Source: Propionibacteriaceae bacterium (GTDB lineage: Bacteria > Actinomycetota > Actinomycetes > Propionibacteriales > Propionibacteriaceae). Taken from it: DNA of 9,152 nt. Position numbers and translations under genes: made by a program. Positions 6,505 through 9,152 of the stretch are shown one piece after another (the stretch's first letter is position 1; each line of letters starts with the position of its first letter). The DNA lies in NCBI GenBank assembly GCA_031282235.1, contig JAITED010000008.1, positions 1-9,152 on the forward strand, in the 5' to 3' direction. A model generated the notes under the pieces. It was given only the letters and a program-made list of their open reading frames with translations. It did not search any database and had not been told where the DNA came from.

Positions 6505-7230
6505 TCAGCGGCTTACGGGCGCTGCTTCGAAGCGCATCACGGTCTGTTTGCCGTGTCGGGTGAGCCAACACACCCGGCCTCCCCCCAACACTTTCGTCTG
6601 CCCGGTGATGGCATCGACGGCGAGACACACTTTCTCGTCCAACGCCATCGCTGACGTCAGCCGGTCAGCGTGTAGTGCGGCGATAGCGCGGGTGGTGGTG
6701 AAGCGGCTATCGGCGTATGGTTCAACGCCCAATCCGATAAGCCCTAGCCCGGGCAGTAATGTCACTTCCTCAAACCCGGCGGCGGTCGCTTCGGGGGCCA
6801 CCTGATTGCCTTGGAATCGCCATCCTCCGGCGATGGCCTGTTTCGCTGCCACCGCCGCCCCAGCGCCGAACCCGAGATACTGCGTGCCGCGCCGTATGTG
6901 ACGCGCCCACTGCGCAGTCCGTTCCTGCAAAGCAGCCAATACGGTAGGAACCGGCCCATCGCCGATGATTAGCCCGGCTGGCTCCTGCTCCACGGAGGGT
7001 ACGGGTTCCGGTTCGGGTTCGCGCAGCAACCACACCGGCTCAATCTCCGCTTCTGGGAAGCGGCGCACGAGTGGCGCAAAATAATCATCTAGGTAGTCAG
7101 TGGCGTTTGCCCCGTCGGAGCATAGCGCCACTACGAACCGGTTGCCACGGGTACGAGCGGACGCTACGAAAGCGTCCCACATCGCGTCTAGTCCGCTGTG
7201 GGGCGCTCCCCCGACAAGGTAAATCGTCAC
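6505..7230 (-). CDS. Degenerate cyanophycinase/peptidase S51-like protein
   Basis: A 241-residue protein with the layout of the cyanophycinase and peptidase E group (class I glutamine amidotransferase-like fold). It opens with IYLVGGAP, has LCSDGAN, then GLIIGDGPVPTVLAAL where family members have the G-G-x loop. GFGAGAAVAA (120-129) falls where the nucleophile elbow GxSAGA belongs, with Gly122 in place of serine. ADSRFTTTR (173-181) falls where DQHFxxRxR is usual, and the Gln-His is lost. LDEK (198-201) keeps the DE of the usual GIDE. A Glu/Pro run (71-83) forms a linker or loop. It is probably a fold relative without the serine protease chemistry; a ligand-binding or structural role is possible. 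The GTG start at 7230 lies right before the first beta strand. It sits 55 nt behind the small membrane protein and 78 nt before the response regulator. The family call is from motif order only. Confidence 0.6.
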   Translation of the reverse strand: MTIYLVGGAPHSGLDAMWDAFVASARTRGNRFVVALCSDGANATDYLDDYFAPLVRRFPEAEIEPVWLLREPEPEPVPSVEQEPAGLIIGDGPVPTVLAALQERTAQWARHIRRGTQYLGFGAGAAVAAKQAIAGGWRFQGNQVAPEATAAGFEEVTLLPGLGLIGLGVEPYADSRFTTTRAIAALHADRLTSAMALDEKVCLAVDAITGQTKVLGGGRVCWLTRHGKQTVMRFEAAPVSR

Positions 7231-7277
7231 AAGTGCAACTCTACCGGGGTTAGCGCCCGCTGTGGGAGTTCCGTTTT

Positions 7278-7297
7278 AGTTGTCGTCAGTTGTCGCC
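7278..7297. repeat. 10 bp tandem duplication at a stop codon
   Basis: AGTTGTCGTC (7278-7287) is followed directly by AGTTGTCGCC (7288-7297). On the minus strand the junction contains the stop codon of the membrane-protein gene (7286-7288), after Gly-Asp-Asn. It looks like replication slippage. Confidence 0.6.
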
Positions 7298-7669
7298 CAA
7301 GAACTTCGCAACAAGGAAGCTGGTCGCTGACACGATTATCGTAGCCAGCGCCAATCCGATTACGCCGTCAAGCGTCCATGAGAAGTCTAAATGCCAAGCT
7401 AAGCCGAATTGGTTACACACCCAGGCTGTGAGCAGCAGCATCGAAGCGTTGATGACGAACAGGAACAATCCGAATGTGAGCAGCACGATACACCCCGTGA
7501 GCACCTTGAACAGTGGGAGTACTACCGTATTGAGTACGCCAAACACCGCCCCTACCACCAGCATGGTTACCACCCCGCGCACCGACCAGGGGTTCGCTAA
7601 CCACAGTTGCGGCAACAACGCGGTGGCCACCGCAATCGAGATAGCGTTAATTACTACGCGCTTCAACAT
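7286..7669 (-). CDS. Small four-helix membrane protein, phage holin family 4_2 (DUF360) type
   Basis: A 127-residue protein that is almost wholly hydrophobic, with helices at about residues 5-22, 30-52, 57-85 and 103-122. The segment NTVVLPLFKVLT (47-58) followed by LTFGLFLFVINASMLLLTAWV (64-84) is the core signature of this family (N-x-V-x-P-L-x-x-L-T, then F-x-x-x-x-N-A). Despite the Pfam name, members are ordinary chromosomal inner-membrane proteins of unknown function in many bacteria; nothing phage-like surrounds it. It is first in the minus-strand run, with a plausible promoter upstream but no clear Shine-Dalgarno sequence before the ATG at 7669, which may mean a very short leader. Confidence 0.88.
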   Translation of the reverse strand: MLKRVVINAISIAVATALLPQLWLANPWSVRGVVTMLVVGAVFGVLNTVVLPLFKVLTGCIVLLTFGLFLFVINASMLLLTAWVCNQFGLAWHLDFSWTLDGVIGLALATIIVSATSFLVAKFLGDN

Positions 7670-7689
7670 ACGTTGCAGTCTAGTGGAAC

Positions 7690-7718
7690 ATTATGGCCAC
7701 CTGCCGCTACCGTACGAA
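7690..7718 (-). promoter_or_regulatory. Candidate promoter of the minus-strand gene run
   Basis: On the minus strand, TTCGTA (7713-7718) and CATAAT (7690-7695) are 17 nt apart, matching sigma-70 spacing with a good -10 and a weak -35. Transcription would begin near 7683, about 13 nt before the ATG at 7669. In the same 143 nt divergent region, the plus strand shows -10-like hexamers for argF (TACAGT at 7768-7773, TAGACT at 7773-7778) but no convincing -35. No clear ArgR-type operator was seen. Confidence 0.35.
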
Positions 7719-7812
7719 CACTGGGATACTCCATCAGCTCTGCTGCCACCCCTTTCATGAGGAGAGTTACAGTAGACTAGGGTTTTCTCACTAGGCGAGG
7801 GGGCAAAGACGC

Positions 7813-8814
7813 ATGAACCTGCACGGTAGGCATTTTCTGAAAGAACTGGATTTTACGGCTGCGGAGTGGCGGTATCTGATTGATTTGGCGCGGGAACTGA
7901 AATGGGAACGCGCCGCGGGGGTCGCGCCACAGCGCCTAGCGGGGAAATCTATCGCACTGCTGTTTGAGAAAACCTCCACCCGTACCCGCTGCGCTTTTGA
8001 GGTGGGGGCGCACGAGGAGGGCGCGTATACCACCTATCTTGACCCGGCCAACTCGCAGTTGGGGCACAAGGAGTCCATCGCGGATACGGCGCGAGTGCTG
8101 GGGCGGATGTTCCACGGCATCGAGTATCGCGGCTTTGAGCAACAACGGGTGGAGGAGTTGGCCGCCTACGCTGGTGTGCCGGTGTGGAATGGGCTGACGA
8201 ACGAGTGGCACCCCACCCAGATGCTCGCTGACCAACTCACTATGTTGGAGTACGGCGGCGGCAAAGACCTGCCCGACATCAAACTGGCTTACGTCGGCGA
8301 TGCCCGTAGCAACATTGGCCACTCGGTGCTGGTCTCCGGGGCGCTGCTGGGCATGGAGGTACGTATCATCTCCCCCGTGGAGTTGCAACCATCCGAAGCG
8401 GTGCTGGATGCGGCAACCAGACTCACCGCCACGAGCACCGCCGAACTGCACATCACCGACGACTTGGAGGCGGTGGACGGGGTGGACTTCATCTACACCG
8501 ACATTTGGGTGTCGATGGGGGAGCCGAAAGAGTTGTGGCGCGACCGTCTAGCGCTGCTGCGCCCGTATCAAGTGAACACCGCGCTGCTGCGCCGCAGTGG
8601 CAACCCCAACGTTAAAGTGCTGCACTGCCTCCCCGCGTACCACGACCTGAACACCGAAACTGCGCGGCAACTGCACGCCGCCACCGGCATGAGCGAGTTT
8701 GAAATCACTGACGAGGTGTTCAATGCGCACGCCGACACCATCTTCACTCAGGCCGAAAACCGGATGCACACCATCAAAGCCGTGATGGTCGCCACGCTGG
8801 GGGATGCTGCCTAA
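7813..8814 (+). CDS. argF: Ornithine carbamoyltransferase (long, ArcB-like group)
   Basis: This enzyme joins carbamoyl phosphate and ornithine to give citrulline, or runs backward in arginine catabolism. The 333-residue protein has the carbamoyl-phosphate motif STRTR (55-59), HPTQ (133-136), the ornithine-side DIWVSMGE (230-237) and HCLPAYHD (271-278). The ending ITDEVFNAHADTIFTQAENRMHTIKAVMVATL is complete and colinear with the family. Short anabolic actinobacterial enzymes are nearer 310 residues and have HCLPAHR; HCLPAxHD and the length match the group that holds enteric ArgF and catabolic ArcB, so the physiological direction is open. The ATG at 7813 has GAGGGG at 7797-7802, 10 nt upstream. 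Neither arcA nor arcC nor other arg genes are in the window. Its stop lies 11 nt from that of the convergent surface-protein gene. Confidence 0.95.
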   Translation: MNLHGRHFLKELDFTAAEWRYLIDLARELKWERAAGVAPQRLAGKSIALLFEKTSTRTRCAFEVGAHEEGAYTTYLDPANSQLGHKESIADTARVLGRMFHGIEYRGFEQQRVEELAAYAGVPVWNGLTNEWHPTQMLADQLTMLEYGGGKDLPDIKLAYVGDARSNIGHSVLVSGALLGMEVRIISPVELQPSEAVLDAATRLTATSTAELHITDDLEAVDGVDFIYTDIWVSMGEPKELWRDRLALLRPYQVNTALLRRSGNPNVKVLHCLPAYHDLNTETARQLHAATGMSEFEITDEVFNAHADTIFTQAENRMHTIKAVMVATLGDAA

Positions 8815-8825
8815 GCGGCGGTTCC

Positions 8826-9152
8826 TTACCGGGCGCGTATTAATATACGTATAAATATACGACGCGCTCTGGTTAGCAATCCAGCGCCTGCGGCCAACAG
8901 CAGCAGGCACAACCCGAGCGCCCCAGAGTTGGAACTAGCTGCGGAAGCACCGCCCGTATTAACAACTACGGTGTCGTCACCGCCGTCACTGTCATCACCA
9001 CTGTCGTCGCCGTTGTCGCTACCGTTGTCACCATCGTTTCTGAAGTCATCATCGCTGTCACCATCATCAGCACCGTCACCGTCGGTATCGTCGCTTTCAC
9101 CGCCGCCATCGGTCTTGTCATCGTCATCCGTATCGTCTTTGTCGTCACCACC
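8826..9152 (-). CDS. C-terminal end of an Asp-rich, putatively wall-anchored surface protein (5' end outside window)
   Basis: The minus-strand frame is open from the window edge (9152) to a TAA at 8826-8828, giving 108 visible residues and no start. Residues 1-60 are a low-complexity linker of Asp, Gly and Ser with some Asn, Thr and Lys, like the wall-spanning stalks of Gram-positive surface proteins. Then follow VVVNTGG (62-68), a Ser/Ala stretch, a hydrophobic segment (about 77-93, GALGLCLLLLAAGAGLL) and RARR. This is the layout of a sortase sorting signal, with VVNTG where LPxTG is expected. Ten extra residues follow RARR; most of RARRIFIRILIRAR beyond the first Arg residues comes from a palindromic tandem repeat. 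The N-terminal function cannot be seen. If no sortase accepts VVNTG, the tail would act as a plain membrane anchor. Confidence 0.72.
   Translation of the reverse strand, partial: GGDDKDDTDDDDKTDGGGESDDTDGDGADDGDSDDDFRNDGDNGSDNGDDSGDDSDGGDDTVVVNTGGASAASSNSGALGLCLLLLAAGAGLLTRARRIFIRILIRAR
8833..8867. repeat. AT-rich palindromic 12-nt tandem repeat, candidate bidirectional terminator
   Basis: On the minus strand CGTATATTTATA is followed by CGTATATTAATA. On either strand CGTAT-TAAT-ATACG (8836-8849) and CGTAT-AAAT-ATACG (8848-8861) are each perfect 5 bp hairpins sharing one arm, and GCGCGT (8833-8838) pairs with ACGCGC (8862-8867) outside. This AT-rich island stands in GC-rich DNA at the meeting point of argF and the convergent surface gene, and lies within the latter's last codons. 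It is the only strong structure available to end argF transcripts here, though it has no classical U-run. Confidence 0.6.

Noticed and set aside
6488..6518. Hairpin TAAGCC-CTCAGC-GGCTTA over the stop of the cyanophycinase-like gene as a terminator
   Set aside because: The stem is only 6 bp, overlaps coding sequence and has no U-run in the minus-strand RNA, so it cannot be told from chance.
7286..7669. Evidence of a prophage because of a holin-family name
   Set aside because: The family name is historical; members are common chromosomal membrane proteins and no lysin, capsid, integrase or other phage gene is nearby.
9113..9128. DDDDK (enteropeptidase-like) sequence in the surface protein
   Set aside because: It is an expected chance string in an Asp-rich low-complexity stalk and has no likely meaning in this organism.
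8966..9151. Minus-strand open frame rich in Met, Thr and Val
   Set aside because: It is a shadow of the Asp-rich coding frame in the same DNA; its composition is just the frame-shifted GAC/GAT/GGT codons, while the Asp-rich frame ends in a recognisable anchor.
8960..9152. Possible CRISPR-like or tandem repeat array of GTCACC/GTCATC units
   Set aside because: The units are short, irregular and in frame with Asp codons; there are no fixed repeats with unique spacers.

Overview
The window is GC-rich bacterial chromosome. The gene content points to a high-GC Gram-positive (actinobacterium), plausibly of the Actinomycetaceae type: an actinobacterial SurA-like lipoprotein lies directly upstream of mazG and eno, there is an MprAB-like two-component pair, and a surface protein ends in a sortase-type tail. 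The genus cannot be fixed from this sequence. No phage, insertion sequence, CRISPR array, tRNA or rRNA was found.

Layout. The left edge (2-274) holds the 3' end of a plus-strand membrane-protein gene whose last codons run into a repeat. Positions 215-530 form a dense non-coding block: a 38-39 bp direct repeat, a long imperfect inverted repeat with arms of about 70 bp, and an internal 40 bp tandem repeat. From 568 to 7669 eight genes all lie on the minus strand. In transcription order they are a small four-helix membrane protein (phage-holin-4_2/DUF360 type), a degenerate cyanophycinase/peptidase-S51-like protein, an OmpR-type response regulator, its sensor kinase, a SurA-N-like lipoprotein, mazG, eno and an HSL-type alpha/beta hydrolase. 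Gaps are 16-108 nt, so much of this run may be co-transcribed. Divergently, from 7813, lies a 333-residue ornithine carbamoyltransferase. It converges, with only 11 nt between stop codons, on the 3' end of a minus-strand gene for an Asp/Gly/Ser-rich cell-surface protein that runs off the right edge.

How the genes work together. The kinase/regulator pair probably senses the envelope, and the lipoprotein with a SurA-like fold sits 31 nt behind it, so an envelope-stress link is reasonable but inferred. MazG (nucleotide pool cleaning) and enolase (glycolysis) are housekeeping neighbours, as in other actinobacteria. The carbamoyltransferase belongs to the long HCLPAxHD group that includes catabolic enzymes, but no arginine deiminase or carbamate kinase gene is in view.

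The most unusual material is the 215-530 repeat block, the loss of the nucleophile in the cyanophycinase-like protein, and the right-edge surface gene. That gene's sorting motif is degenerate and its extra tail is encoded by a palindromic 12-nt tandem repeat.
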